A stretch of DNA of 64,000 bases from Symmachiella macrocystis (GCF_007860075.1 NZ_SJPP01000003.1:868001-932000); one strand, 5' to 3'; numbered from the stretch's first letter, positions 16,976 to 26,391 are shown. Translations and numbers: made by a program. Notes: generated by a model from the letters alone, not told the origin.

Positions 16976-18156
16976 GAGTTGTCTCCACTTTCGGTCTTGT
17001 CTTTGGCTTCGTCTGGGACGACGCGCGGGGGACGGTTGGCGGAGAGGATCGCCGTGCCGACCGGGTCGCAAACCCGCAACTGAAATTCCCATTTTTGTGC
17101 CCACGATTCCTTCTGCTCGTTTTGACAGACCTTGATCAAAATGTCATTGCGGCCTTTGCGCAGTTTGGCGGGAAACTGGTATTGGTCCAATCGTGTTCCA
17201 TGATGGTATTCTTCGCGACCGAAAACCAATTCGCCATTGACCCACACCTTCCAAGCGTTGGGCGTGCCGAGTCGTAATTCGACCGACCGGTCTTCGTCGC
17301 TCACAAAATCGGTATAGGCATAGGTCACCGCTCCCTTATGCGCGGATTGCGCTTTGGTGAGATCGACAATGCCGTAATCATCGGCGGTGGCATAATCGAT
17401 CCAGCTGACCTCGGTCGAGTCCTTGCCCTGGTATTTGCCGTCGGGATCGATTTTCGTTTCCGGAGGATAGGAAACATCAAAGCCTGCTTCGTCGGAATTG
17501 TCGAACGGTCCGATCAGTTTCCAGGAAAGCAATAATCCAAAGTGTTCGGGCAAGTCGACCTCCTGCCCCAGTTCTCGGAGTTTGTCGACGATGCTTTTGA
17601 TCTGATCATCATCCCGCGCACCAGTCAGAGCCATTTCATAGATCGGCTGCGACTCTGATTTTTTGCCGTCCTCAAAGAGCGTGTCCGCCTGTGTCAGCAA
17701 CCGGGCGACGGCGTCGCGGCGGAATTCGACACTGGGGTCGTTGAGCATACCGGGAATAATGCGGCTGGTTGCCGTGTCGTCGACTTTGACTAACCACTCA
17801 TAAGCCACGCGCCGCGCCCGCGGATCGTGACGGGTATCCAGCACGAACGCCTCCAATTGTTTTTTCGGCAGCGTCTTGGTCGTCTTCAACCGTTGATCGG
17901 CGAGCGATTCGAAAGCACCGCGGAGCCAATTGACCGCCAGCGGATTGGCCCCCGAAAAGGCCTCCAAGACGGTCGTCAGCGAGACGTCATCATTTTTCAG
18001 CAGTTCTCGAATCGCCTGTTGCGCTTGGCGATTCCCCTGAGCCTGTTGATCAACGGATTTAATATCGTTCAGCAACGTATCTACGTCAGCAGCAAACGTT
18101 GCGGAGGAAAATCCCCCCAACAGACAAACAACGAGTAGACAGCAATGGATTTTCAT
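16972..18156 (-). CDS. Secreted helical-repeat plus jelly-roll protein
   Basis: About 394 residues with a signal peptide (CLLVVCLLGGFSSATFAADV). The first 200 residues look helical and HEAT-like (QAQQAIRELLKNDDVSL, PARRVAYEWLVKVDD-like). The last 170 contain LLLSWKLIGPFDNSDEAGFD, VELRLGTPNAWKVWVNGELV and GRNDILIKVCQNEQKESW. These are typical of the PA14/galactose-binding jelly roll found in planctomycete secreted proteins. The exact function is unknown. It is coupled to the downstream PQQ-like protein through a 4-base ATGA overlap, so the two are probably partners. ATG 18156 precedes the signal peptide; a longer frame upstream is unlikely. Confidence 0.65.
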   Translation of the reverse strand: MKIHCCLLVVCLLGGFSSATFAADVDTLLNDIKSVDQQAQGNRQAQQAIRELLKNDDVSLTTVLEAFSGANPLAVNWLRGAFESLADQRLKTTKTLPKKQLEAFVLDTRHDPRARRVAYEWLVKVDDTATSRIIPGMLNDPSVEFRRDAVARLLTQADTLFEDGKKSESQPIYEMALTGARDDDQIKSIVDKLRELGQEVDLPEHFGLLLSWKLIGPFDNSDEAGFDVSYPPETKIDPDGKYQGKDSTEVSWIDYATADDYGIVDLTKAQSAHKGAVTYAYTDFVSDEDRSVELRLGTPNAWKVWVNGELVFGREEYHHGTRLDQYQFPAKLRKGRNDILIKVCQNEQKESWAQKWEFQLRVCDPVGTAILSANRPPRVVPDEAKDKTESGDNS

Positions 18157-18207
18157 ATGCGAGAGGCCTTGATGGAAGTGGCTTGCAGCGTAAGTCCATA
18201 CAAACAA

Positions 18208-18290
18208 TTTCAAAACCAAGTTGTACTTGTTCAAGAAACTTTCAGATCAGTGTCCGTGAAACGAGTCAGAGGGTTTTAAAACAACCTGTA
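18208..18290. repeat. Dispersed TTTCAAAACC-ended element, copy A
   Basis: Bounded by TTTCAAAACC (18208-18217) and GGGTTTTAAAACAACC (18271-18286). The internal GATCAGTGTCCGTGAAAC matches the reverse complement of copies at 46701-46785 and 62701-62780, and the whole resembles 31269-31344. It lies directly upstream of the 18156 start. Confidence 0.65.
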
Positions 18291-18392
18291 GGACAATCGC
18301 GAGATTTCAACCGTTGGCCCGACCGGCAGAAATCCCTGCAGCAATCCTACAAACTCCCGCCCAAAGTCTAAAGCCTTCTTTGCAAGAGGACA

Positions 18393-18578
18393 TCAGGCTG
18401 AGTAAACCGGCTTGAGCAACAATAGAGATTTCGCGACAGGTGGTGAGGCCTGAGGGAACAGGCTTGAGGGTGGTAGAAGGAACATCAACCGCGACAGGCA
18501 AACAAACTGAGCCCCCCAATCCCAACCTATCTCGCCCCCATAAATTCTGGCCACCGGCCACTAACCACCGGCCACTAA
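18393..18578. repeat. Seven-base-periodic array with a 14-bp tandem duplication
   Basis: At 18446-18473 AGG recurs every seven bases (AGGCCTG, AGGGAAC, AGGCTTG, AGGGTGG). At 18551-18578 the 14-mer CCACCGGCCACTAA occurs twice in exact tandem. The period of 7 and its double match the array at 6885-7003. Confidence 0.55.
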
Positions 18579-18587
18579 TTTTCCTGC

Positions 18588-19649
18588 CTACTGCCCTCCC
18601 GCAGCCGGAAATTCAACCATCACCTTCAGCGCCCCATCGGTGCGATTCAAAAACACCTCATAGGCTTCTTGGATTTTCTCCAGTGGGTAGCGGTGTGTGA
18701 TAATTGGCGAGACGTCGATGCGGCCTTCGGCGATCCACCGCATGGCGAGCGGAAAATCGCGTTCGAAACCGGGTTCGACGCTCGTTACGAGCTTCAGGTT
18801 ATTGCGCCACATTTTGAGCATGTTGACGTTGTGGATCTGTTCGGGAGGGACACCAAAGAACAGAATCGTGCCGAACTTGCGCGTGAGGTCAATGCACAGA
18901 TTCAGCGTCTGATCTTTGTGTCCGACCGCCTCGATCACCAGGTCGGGCAATTTGCCGCCCAGGATTTTTTGCACTGCGGAGACGGGGTCTTCGGTCGCAT
19001 TACAAATCGTAGCGGTCGCTCCCATCTTGGGACTGGTATCCAGACGCGATTGAAGTTTGTCGATGCCGATAATTTCCCGCGCACCCAGATTACGCAAGGT
19101 GGCATTGAACAACTGGCCGATGGGGCCTTGTCCGACCACGACCACATCGAGATCCATCACGCTGGGCAGCTTGGACAGCGCATACATCACCGTCCCCAGC
19201 GGTTGGGCCATCAAGGCGTTTTCGACATGCGGACGGTCGTCGACGTGGATCGTGCGGTTTTCGCTGTTACAAAAGCGTTCGAAAAAGCCGACCTGATAGA
19301 CCGGCACGGTGAGCACCTGTTCCCCTTTGTGGAATTTCTCGCCATTGGTATCGGCAACCCGGCCGATCATCTCGTGCAGCGAATGTCCCACTTGCTGCGG
19401 AAACTCGGTCGGTTCGCCGTTGAAGTCGCCATCGAAAAAAGGCAGGTCCGATCCGCACAGACAGGTGTAGTGCGGCTCGAAAATAATCTGCGGATCCCCG
19501 TCAGGCCCGGGCCCGTTCAGCTCTGGTTCGGGAACATCAATAAGTTCGATCTGTCGATGAGCAACAATATGGCCGGCTAACACGGTAGGAACGTCCTCGG
19601 TTGGGAATGGGGCAAATCTAGAATCTGCTGTGGCTTGCGGCTGGTCCAC
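18588..19649 (-). CDS. Medium-chain zinc-type dehydrogenase
   Basis: About 353 residues of the MDR (alcohol/threonine dehydrogenase) superfamily. The catalytic-domain strand EPHYTCLCGSDLPFFDGD holds the zinc-ligand Cys; VGHSLHEMIGRV replaces the usual GHE. VVVVGQGPIGQLFNATLRN is the NAD(P)-binding Rossmann GxGxxG, and LVIEAVGHKDQTLN and TILFFGVPPEQIHN follow. The structural four-cysteine zinc lobe is absent. The enzyme would oxidise or reduce an alcohol or sugar with NAD(P). Start is probably GTG 19649, but another GTG about 22 codons in, preceded by GAGGA, is an alternative. Confidence 0.78.
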   Translation of the reverse strand: MDQPQATADSRFAPFPTEDVPTVLAGHIVAHRQIELIDVPEPELNGPGPDGDPQIIFEPHYTCLCGSDLPFFDGDFNGEPTEFPQQVGHSLHEMIGRVADTNGEKFHKGEQVLTVPVYQVGFFERFCNSENRTIHVDDRPHVENALMAQPLGTVMYALSKLPSVMDLDVVVVGQGPIGQLFNATLRNLGAREIIGIDKLQSRLDTSPKMGATATICNATEDPVSAVQKILGGKLPDLVIEAVGHKDQTLNLCIDLTRKFGTILFFGVPPEQIHNVNMLKMWRNNLKLVTSVEPGFERDFPLAMRWIAEGRIDVSPIITHRYPLEKIQEAYEVFLNRTDGALKVMVEFPAAGGQ

Positions 19650-19982
19650 TTGTACGGAATGTGCTTTGCGTCGAGCGCAACATGAAACCGACGAAGCACG
19701 ACCACCGACGGCTGAATAGCATATTCCACCACCCGGGTTTTCGCAACAATCTACGACGAAAGGAGTTGAATCAGCAAAACGTCAATAGCACGCACGAACA
19801 TCGAAATCCGTACGAACCACACGATTGCACTAGAAGATGCAATACGTTTCGGAGGGGAAACACTTTTGAGGCAGCTTTTCCCAGAAAGGCCGCTTTGCTG
19901 GGTACATGACCTATGTTTTAGCGACCAAAAACCGGCTCTGAACCACTCCAGCTCTCATCCCCCCTACTGAAAGGGTCTGACC
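19650..19982. other. Intergenic region
   Basis: These 333 bases separate divergent genes. I see no convincing gene, RNA or repeat. An AAGGG sequence lies just upstream of the HDOD start. Confidence 0.4.
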
Positions 19983-20894
19983 ATGGTCGACTGGACTGAA
20001 ATGCGAAAATCACTCATTGGTGACCCCGAAAAGTCGTCGATCCCCTCGCGCGTAAAGGTGCCGATCCTGCCGCTGGCAGTGATGAAGTTCAATCGTCGAG
20101 CGGAAGACCCGCAGGTAACGGCTGTTGAGTTGGGAAAAATCATCGAAACCGACTCGGGTTTAACCGCGGCGCTGCTGCGGCACATCAACTCGGCCGCGGT
20201 GGGCCTCAGCCAAAAAGCGACCTCAGCGCAGCAAGCCGTGGGCCTACTGGGGTTTCGTGAAACCTCGTTGTATTTAGTCGCGAAAGCCATGGAACGCTCG
20301 ATGCAGGGCCGCGAGTCGAAGCTGATCAATCTTCGCAACTTCTGGGCAGGCAATCTCGAACGGGCCATTTTTGCGCGAGAAGTCGCGCGGTTGTTAGGTG
20401 CCGATCAAGACTTGGCTTTTTCAGCGGGCATGTTGCAAGATTTCTTATTGCCCGCGCTGACCAATGACATGTTCACCAGCTACTACGGGTTTACGGAAGC
20501 ACAACTGGAGCGGCCGCGCGAATTGGTCACATTTGAGGAAAAATCATTCGGCTGGAATCATGCATTGGCCGCCGGCCAAATCATGTATGGCTGGGATTTC
20601 CCCGACGACTTAATCTGTTGCGTCGTATTGCATCATCGCGGGCTGAAATTGTTCAACGATCCGCAGCTCCGCACGACGGCAGCGGCAGCTGTAGCCGCAT
20701 CATCTCTGATGCCTGACCCGCTCAAACAAATCCCCAGCGGGCTGGATCAACTGGTAAAACTCGGCAAAAAATGGAAGGCTTTTGATCTGGTCAAGATAGC
20801 TAATCTCGTCGACCAGAAATTCGCCGAACTGTCCCCCGTGGACAACAGCCAGTTCTCGTTTCGCCGCTACTGCCAAAAAGCACTGGCTGTGTGA
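19983..20894 (+). CDS. HDOD-domain protein
   Basis: A 303-residue protein. The N-terminal half matches the HDOD domain, a non-catalytic relative of HD phosphohydrolases: LPLAVMKFNRRAEDPQVTAV, IIETDSGLTAALLRHINSAA, AQQAVGLLGFRETSLYLVA and the distal FSAGMLQDFLLPAL. The motif HHRGLKLFND near the end replaces the metal-binding HD pair. HDOD proteins are linked to signalling and to cell-cycle or stress control, often with cyclic-di-GMP pathways. It is cytoplasmic with no extra domain. AAGGG lies eight bases before ATG 19983. Confidence 0.82.
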   Translation: MVDWTEMRKSLIGDPEKSSIPSRVKVPILPLAVMKFNRRAEDPQVTAVELGKIIETDSGLTAALLRHINSAAVGLSQKATSAQQAVGLLGFRETSLYLVAKAMERSMQGRESKLINLRNFWAGNLERAIFAREVARLLGADQDLAFSAGMLQDFLLPALTNDMFTSYYGFTEAQLERPRELVTFEEKSFGWNHALAAGQIMYGWDFPDDLICCVVLHHRGLKLFNDPQLRTTAAAAVAASSLMPDPLKQIPSGLDQLVKLGKKWKAFDLVKIANLVDQKFAELSPVDNSQFSFRRYCQKALAV

Positions 20895-20903
20895 ATGCGT
20901 CCT

Positions 20904-21425
20904 TCACTCCGCAACGCGAGTCGTCCACCAAACATTTCCCAACTTGGTGACATGAAATTTGTCTGCCTTGCCGCGTCCCATTTGCATGGCCCAACGCTGC
21001 ACTGCATCGATCACGCCGGGGTGGTCCGACTTGCCGTAATCGCACCCGCAAAATAGTCCGCCCAGTTTGACCTTATAAAACCAATCCCGCATGCTGCGGA
21101 AATAGCTGTTTTTTAAATGATCGGCATCAATAATCACAAAATCCAACCCGGCTGTGGGCGCTAATTCCAGCGCCTTGGGATGACTGGTGGGGCAACTGAA
21201 TATTTGTCGCCGCGATGAAAACCGGGAAGTATTATGAATCGCCGGTCGGCAAGCTTTTTGATCGTTCCATTTGTCGATCATCAACAGCTCTAACCGGCCG
21301 AAACTCCCCAACAATGCTTCCGAGGTTTTGCCATCGCAAACGCCAATCTGGGCCCCCTTTTGAGGCTGGCCAAAATGGTCGCGAATTAATTCGATGAGCG
21401 CCCCGCGCTGGGCTACTTTACTCAT
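20904..21425 (-). CDS. Class I SAM-dependent methyltransferase-like protein
   Basis: About 173 residues. GAQIGVCDGKTSEALLGSFG is motif I of the Rossmann fold with the Gly-rich turn, LELLMIDKWND supplies the acidic residue of motif II, and LDFVIIDADHLKNSYFRSM is the motif IV region. KLGGLFCGCDYGKSDHPGVI matches motif V-VI. These features fit Methyltransf_24-type small methyltransferases. The substrate is unknown. ATG 21425 has AAGGAA upstream, so the longer in-frame start at 21458 is unlikely. It is convergent with the HDOD gene, ten bases apart. Confidence 0.7.
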   Translation of the reverse strand: MSKVAQRGALIELIRDHFGQPQKGAQIGVCDGKTSEALLGSFGRLELLMIDKWNDQKACRPAIHNTSRFSSRRQIFSCPTSHPKALELAPTAGLDFVIIDADHLKNSYFRSMRDWFYKVKLGGLFCGCDYGKSDHPGVIDAVQRWAMQMGRGKADKFHVTKLGNVWWTTRVAE

Positions 21426-21866
21426 GCCAGAATTCCTTACCCTGCAACAGTTGGCCATTCTACGTCATTACGAAAAATAGAGCGTGTCCGCCAACGTAAA
21501 AACACCCTCGCCTTGAGAACGACTTCGAGGATATGAGCAGCAAGAACCCGTTTTCAATAGGCCTTGCGAGCGATTTCAGCTAATCGAGGTCAATCCCCTA
21601 ATGAACGCACAAAATAAGTGGGAAACGACGCAGAAATGCCAGGCAGTGTAATGGATTACCCTTGGAAAATATGCGCTGTCTTTGCTGTGGTTTCTCAACA
21701 AAATTGAGCAAGCGGAATCTCGCAATAACTTGTCGATGCTTCGACAGCCGTCACGGGCTAAGTTCTCCAAAGAAGCGTTGTCATACAACTGCTCTAAGTG
21801 CGGCCAGCTCAAGGGCGTGCTAGTATGGGTGGCATCCTCCCACTTACCCCCAACTGGAGCAACACC
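21426..21866. other. Intergenic region
   Basis: About 440 bases between the divergent methyltransferase and VCBS genes. I found no reliable gene, RNA or repeat in it. Confidence 0.4.
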
Positions 21867-23111
21867 ATGCGACACCCCGCTGCCATTCTTTTCCTCCTGG
21901 TTTGCAGTGCCTTGCCGAACGGTTTTGATTGTTGTCGAGCCGACGAGCCCGTGCCATCGATTCAGTTTTCCGAACATCTGATCGCCGACAAATACGCCTA
22001 CGCTTACGGCATTGCCGCGGCGGACTTTGATCGTGACGGCGACCTCGATTTGACCAGCGCCGATTATACGCCGCACAACATGCTGTACCTGTTCGAGAAC
22101 GACGGTCAAGCTGCGTTCAAACGGCACATTATCCAAAAGGACGATCCTGAACGGCTCGAACGGCATCTGGTCGGCGATGTTGACGGCGACGGTGATCTGG
22201 ATGTGGTGATTGTCAAAAACCTCCGCGGCGATTTGCTGTGGTTCGAGAACAATGGCAAGCCGACCGACGGGACATTGTGGTCGCGGCATGTGATCACCAC
22301 CGATTTGCCGGGAGCCTATGACGTTGCCTTGGCCGATTTCGACCGCGATGGCGATCTAGACGTAGCGGCGTCGAGTTGGGTGCTGGGAAATCAATTCGCC
22401 TGGTTCGAAAACGACGGCTCGCCCGGGGAGGGAGCCTGGAAAAAACGGGTCATCGAACAGGACATCCTCGAAACCCGCACAATGCGTGCCGCCGATTTCG
22501 ACAACGACGGTGATATGGACTTGCTCGGCACCGCGCGACAAGCCCCCGCGGTGCTCTGGTATGAAAACACGAAAACGGACGGCGAGGTACATTGGACCAA
22601 ACACGTGATCGACGACCAATCCCCCTGCCCCGCTCACGGCAATCCGGCAGATATGGATGGCGATGGCGACATGGACGTGGTGATGGCGTTGGGGTTTTAT
22701 TACCGCCCGGAAAGCGATGATGGCAAAGCTTCGACAAAACGGGAAGACAACAAAATCCTCTGGTACGAGAACAATCTAGCAGAGCCTGGACCGTGGAAGC
22801 AGCACGTGATTGGCGCCGAATTCGACGATGCCTTTGAAGCCATCGCCGGTGATTTAGATGGCGATGGCGACATCGACGTTGCCGCCACATCCTGGCGCAA
22901 TCCCGGCAGCATTGCTTGGTTTGAGAATCTTGGCGACTCGAAGAAAACCTGGAAGCGGCACATGCTCAAAGAGAATTGGCGGAGTGCGAATCAGGTGATC
23001 ATCGCCGACATCAACGGCGATGGCCGTCTAGACATCGCTGCCTGCGCCGAACACGGCAGTTACGAATTCCGCTGGTGGCGCAACGAAGGCCGAAAACTAA
23101 AAGCAGACTGA
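21867..23111 (+). CDS. Secreted VCBS/FG-GAP repeat protein
   Basis: About 414 residues with a signal peptide (PAAILFLLVCSALPNGFDCC). The rest is a seven-bladed propeller of about 55-residue repeats. Each repeat has a DxDxDGDxD calcium-binding loop: FDRDGDLDLTSADY, DVDGDGDLDVVIVK, DFDRDGDLDVAASS, DFDNDGDMDLLG, DMDGDGDMDVVMA, DLDGDGDIDVAATS and DINGDGRLDIAAC. Each is followed by a WFEN or WYEN strand. Such propellers bind ligands or partners outside the cell; enzymatic function is not expected. ATG 21867 has GGAG with seven bases spacing. The palindrome at 23125 lies just after the stop. Confidence 0.88.
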   Translation: MRHPAAILFLLVCSALPNGFDCCRADEPVPSIQFSEHLIADKYAYAYGIAAADFDRDGDLDLTSADYTPHNMLYLFENDGQAAFKRHIIQKDDPERLERHLVGDVDGDGDLDVVIVKNLRGDLLWFENNGKPTDGTLWSRHVITTDLPGAYDVALADFDRDGDLDVAASSWVLGNQFAWFENDGSPGEGAWKKRVIEQDILETRTMRAADFDNDGDMDLLGTARQAPAVLWYENTKTDGEVHWTKHVIDDQSPCPAHGNPADMDGDGDMDVVMALGFYYRPESDDGKASTKREDNKILWYENNLAEPGPWKQHVIGAEFDDAFEAIAGDLDGDGDIDVAATSWRNPGSIAWFENLGDSKKTWKRHMLKENWRSANQVIIADINGDGRLDIAACAEHGSYEFRWWRNEGRKLKAD

Positions 23112-23124
23112 TAAACCGCTAAAT

Positions 23125-23150
23125 GTAGGGTGCGTCGCGACGCACCTTTC
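23125..23150. repeat. Perfect palindrome of the GGTGCGTCGCGACGCACC family
   Basis: GGTGCGTCGCGACGCACC (23129-23146) is an exact 18-bp palindrome flanked by GTAG and TTTC. The same 26 bases occur at 28011-28036. It lies 14 bases after a stop codon, so it may act as a transcript-end structure, though no T-run follows. Confidence 0.75.
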
Positions 23151-23252
23151 GATGCAGGAAGTCGGACGATCCCAATGAAAAAGACACCGCAAACGTTTCG
23201 ACAACAGTCTTCATCGCGGAAGTCTTATCCCACTCCCACATGAACCGGGGCA

Positions 23253-26246
23253 CTAACGTTGTCGCGCATCGTTGCGGCGGGAATCGTAACGTTGGGTCGG
23301 ACGCTCACGTCCCTGCGGCTTGGCCATGCCTTGCACTCTTCTCCGGTTGACTGGAACTGTGAGAATGTGCCGGGGATCGTAATGTTTTTCGCCGCGGAAA
23401 CCTCCGATTGACCGCGAGGGCGTCACGGCAATCACCTGCAGTTGATCAATCAACACATCCCCCATACCGGTCAAACTCAACGTCAGCGTCATCGGACCGC
23501 TGCTGTTCGCTTCGCGAAACAACTCAAAGCGTTGCCAGCCCTCAGTCGATTTCCAACGCAGTCCTTGTGCCGGGCCGGCCAGACTATCGTAGAACAGCAG
23601 CCCATCGGCGCTCCCCGTGATGTCTCTCCGGATACGTATTTGGCCACGGATGTGAATCAATTGTCCGCTTTGCACCGTGAGCGGTGGCGTGGTCACGGTG
23701 ACGGGTGGTTCAGGAACCAGCAGTGGAATTCTTTCCGCATCCAACGGCAGCGCAGCCAGACGCAGGCTATATTGTCCGCCCCCCGGCGAGGAGTGCGGCG
23801 CGAGTTCTGCATTTGCATGAATGCCGGAGGACTCCCGCTGTTTGTGTTGCCACCCCTCGGCGATCATCGTATCGAGATCCTCAAAGTCTCCCGACCGCAA
23901 CAAGTTGTCACCCGCGGAAATCTTACTGCCAAAGCGGGCCATCATGTCCCAATGATCGGGCAATGTTTGATAGCACAAGGTGTGCGGACTGGAGACCGGG
24001 CTGGAGAGATTGCGTACGGCATCGTTCCAATGTCCCCGCTGCAGAATCCTCAGCGCTTGCATCGCCTCGCCGCTCAAGATCCTCGCTCCATTAAAGTCCT
24101 TTCGTCGCAACGCTTCCCGGGCGTTTCGCAAACTGGATTCGCATTTACGAATGTTGCCCAATCCGTCTCCCTGCGGATATCCCAGTTCAACAAGCTCACG
24201 GTCAATCGCGCGGACCCGTTCCAATTTGGTTTCTGCCAACCGGAGTGAGACCGCGGCGCTTTCCGGCGCCATCGCATAGACTTTGCGATCCAGTTCCATT
24301 TTCAATCGTGGATTGGACGTCAGCAGGACCATGGCGGTCTGATCGAACTTCTGCAATGTGATTTCTAATCCGCCGGCGACGCGGCGACTCCGCCCGTCCA
24401 GGCTGTGCACTCCGGTGGTCGTAATTTCAAAGGCGACCGCAGTAGCCGGGACACCGGGAACGGTCATTCGCACATCTTCGCCCCCCAACCGTCCGGGAAC
24501 GAATTGTGCCCCTTCCTCGAGCCAAGTGGGTAAAATCAACAGATTCCCATCGACTGTTTCCAGCACAGCCGCTTCGAGTTCTTTTCTGAGTCTCGGTTGT
24601 TGCCGCAAATCATCCGTCCGCGCGCGCAACAATTCATCTTTCCGCCGCCGCGCTCCTGCACTGCCGCCGAACAGGTTGCTTTGGCGAAGCTGCTGTTTGC
24701 GTTGTGAAATCTTGACAGGAACTGTTGATCGCAATGTCGCTGTCGCTAGCCACGGTTCGATCAGATCCAATTCCATATTCAACAACTGAATGATCAACTT
24801 GCGTTCCAATCCTCCGGGACGCTCTTCGTTCAAATCGCTCGACTTCATGAAACCGATTCCGCGATTGCCCGCCTGCAGCGCCGCATAAAGCTGTAGGCGA
24901 ATTTGCTCCGGCTCGACAACCACCGGATGCCACCCCGCAGCCACGCGCCACCCATCGAGTTCGGGCGAAGGTTCCGTTTCGATCCAAGTCCAGCAAAACG
25001 AACCGGGACGGGCCGCATGTCGTTTCGCCATCAAGGCTTCACGATACTCACGAAAGTTCAAACTGGTATGCAACACATTCCGCGAAACACCGAGCATCTT
25101 GAACAGTCGCGAGTAGGACAACTCCAACCCCGCCACATCCCCCATGAACGGACGGTTATATTTTCGGTCCGCGCCGCGCAGTGTTTCGATCCAATTGGTG
25201 ATCAAGGATTTGTCGTCAGCAGGAATTCCCGTTCCCAGATACCACGCCAAAATGCCTTCGGTGTCTTTTGAAAACGGGGCCAAGTTGGCCGTCCGTGCAT
25301 CATACATCGTGCCATCCGGTCCGATCGCTTGCGGCGGAATGGCGATCATCCACAGCCCCTGCGCCCGCAGTTTTTTCAGCACCGCTACATTCGCGAAATC
25401 CGGTATCCACGCGGTATTGAAGCGCAATCGCGCTAACTCGGCCGGATCCTCGTTATGATAAGGGAGGATGCGCAAAAAGGTCGGCTTGTCTTCTATTGTC
25501 AGTTGATCCAGATGAAATTTGGCGGGGGTTGATGTTGCGGACGCGTCCTCGCGGTGGTCAACTGGAATAATAGTCTGGGGTCGCACGCGCGGTCCCAAGT
25601 GCATGTCATCTAACAAAAACTTGACCGGCCCGGCCAACGACTTGGCTGTCAAAAACGCACGGTCGACATACATACCTTCGGTGTCGATTTCGGTCTTTTC
25701 GTAATAGTTTCGCGCCCAACCGATTGTCTTGAGCACCGCACGTTTGGTCGTACGGCAAGAAAGCTGCTGCCAGCGGCCTTCTTCGTCGGTATAAGTATCG
25801 CCCTCAAGTGGAATCATGAGCGGCGCTTTACCGGTTGTGGTGTCAATCTCGTTGGGTAACACCAATCGTAGCGATAATTGGCAGCCGGGCTGTTGGCAGC
25901 GGACCCATAACGAAAGATGCGTTTCACCTAATAGAACCTGTGTCGCCGGCAATGAGTGCCGCAACTCCACCAAAGTCCCTTCGTCAGTCGCTTCGAAATT
26001 CAGAAATTCCGCACCTTGCCCCTTGTGGGCTTGATCCACACGGCGGTGGTCAATCAGTCGACATTGCCCTTTGTCGAACTGCAAAAACCAGGAGGTCTTG
26101 CCGGGGGAAACGTCTTCGAAATCTTCAACGAATTCTGCAGCAGCGCAGACGCCCCCCAACCACAACAGCAGGCCCAACAGGAACCCGCCGAAATGTAGCC
26201 AAAACCTGAGACTTTTGTGCGGTTGAGAACGACTCTTCTCATCCAT
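23253..26246 (-). CDS. Large secreted protein with carbohydrate-active-like domains
   Basis: A 997-residue protein with a signal anchor (FWLHFGGFLLGLLLWLGGVC, about 15-37). Residues 40-230 look like a jelly-roll binding domain (AEFVEDFEDVSPGKTSWFLQ, LSLWVRCQQPGCQLSLRLVL). The central part (LRFNTAWIPDFANVAVLKKL, LWMIAIPPQAIGPDGTMYD, GILAWYLGTGIPADDKSLI and GWRVAAGWHPVVVEPEQIRL) has the rhythm of a TIM-barrel glycosidase-like fold. A C-terminal second jelly roll contains SGQLIHIRGQIRIRRDITG. The last 35 residues are strongly basic. I know related long planctomycete hypotheticals but not their activity. A weak ribosome site precedes ATG 26246. Confidence 0.7.
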   Translation of the reverse strand: MDEKSRSQPHKSLRFWLHFGGFLLGLLLWLGGVCAAAEFVEDFEDVSPGKTSWFLQFDKGQCRLIDHRRVDQAHKGQGAEFLNFEATDEGTLVELRHSLPATQVLLGETHLSLWVRCQQPGCQLSLRLVLPNEIDTTTGKAPLMIPLEGDTYTDEEGRWQQLSCRTTKRAVLKTIGWARNYYEKTEIDTEGMYVDRAFLTAKSLAGPVKFLLDDMHLGPRVRPQTIIPVDHREDASATSTPAKFHLDQLTIEDKPTFLRILPYHNEDPAELARLRFNTAWIPDFANVAVLKKLRAQGLWMIAIPPQAIGPDGTMYDARTANLAPFSKDTEGILAWYLGTGIPADDKSLITNWIETLRGADRKYNRPFMGDVAGLELSYSRLFKMLGVSRNVLHTSLNFREYREALMAKRHAARPGSFCWTWIETEPSPELDGWRVAAGWHPVVVEPEQIRLQLYAALQAGNRGIGFMKSSDLNEERPGGLERKLIIQLLNMELDLIEPWLATATLRSTVPVKISQRKQQLRQSNLFGGSAGARRRKDELLRARTDDLRQQPRLRKELEAAVLETVDGNLLILPTWLEEGAQFVPGRLGGEDVRMTVPGVPATAVAFEITTTGVHSLDGRSRRVAGGLEITLQKFDQTAMVLLTSNPRLKMELDRKVYAMAPESAAVSLRLAETKLERVRAIDRELVELGYPQGDGLGNIRKCESSLRNAREALRRKDFNGARILSGEAMQALRILQRGHWNDAVRNLSSPVSSPHTLCYQTLPDHWDMMARFGSKISAGDNLLRSGDFEDLDTMIAEGWQHKQRESSGIHANAELAPHSSPGGGQYSLRLAALPLDAERIPLLVPEPPVTVTTPPLTVQSGQLIHIRGQIRIRRDITGSADGLLFYDSLAGPAQGLRWKSTEGWQRFELFREANSSGPMTLTLSLTGMGDVLIDQLQVIAVTPSRSIGGFRGEKHYDPRHILTVPVNRRRVQGMAKPQGRERPTQRYDSRRNDARQR

Positions 26247-26367
26247 GAGAAGTGGTGTCTATTAGAAGGGGTGATGTCGAGGAAATCAGAAAAGTGAGAG
26301 AACAGCCCATGGCCCGCGAATCAGCCCGATTTTGATTGTGTGCCGCTTCGAGGTGCTGATGCACCAG

Positions 26368-26391
26368 ACATGTTGCCATTTCGCAACATGT
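26368..26391. promoter_or_regulatory. Inverted repeat in a divergent intergenic region
   Basis: ACATGTTGC and GCAACATGT form 9-bp perfect arms with a 6-base spacer. They lie between the divergent 997-residue gene and the small coiled-coil gene at 26613. The shape suits an operator for a dimeric regulator, but it could equally be an RNA hairpin. The rest of 26247-26612 holds nothing else I can name. Confidence 0.35.

Noticed and set aside
18669-19580. 303-codon plus-strand frame opposite the dehydrogenase
   Set aside because: It is the antisense reading of a well-supported gene, with no family signal.
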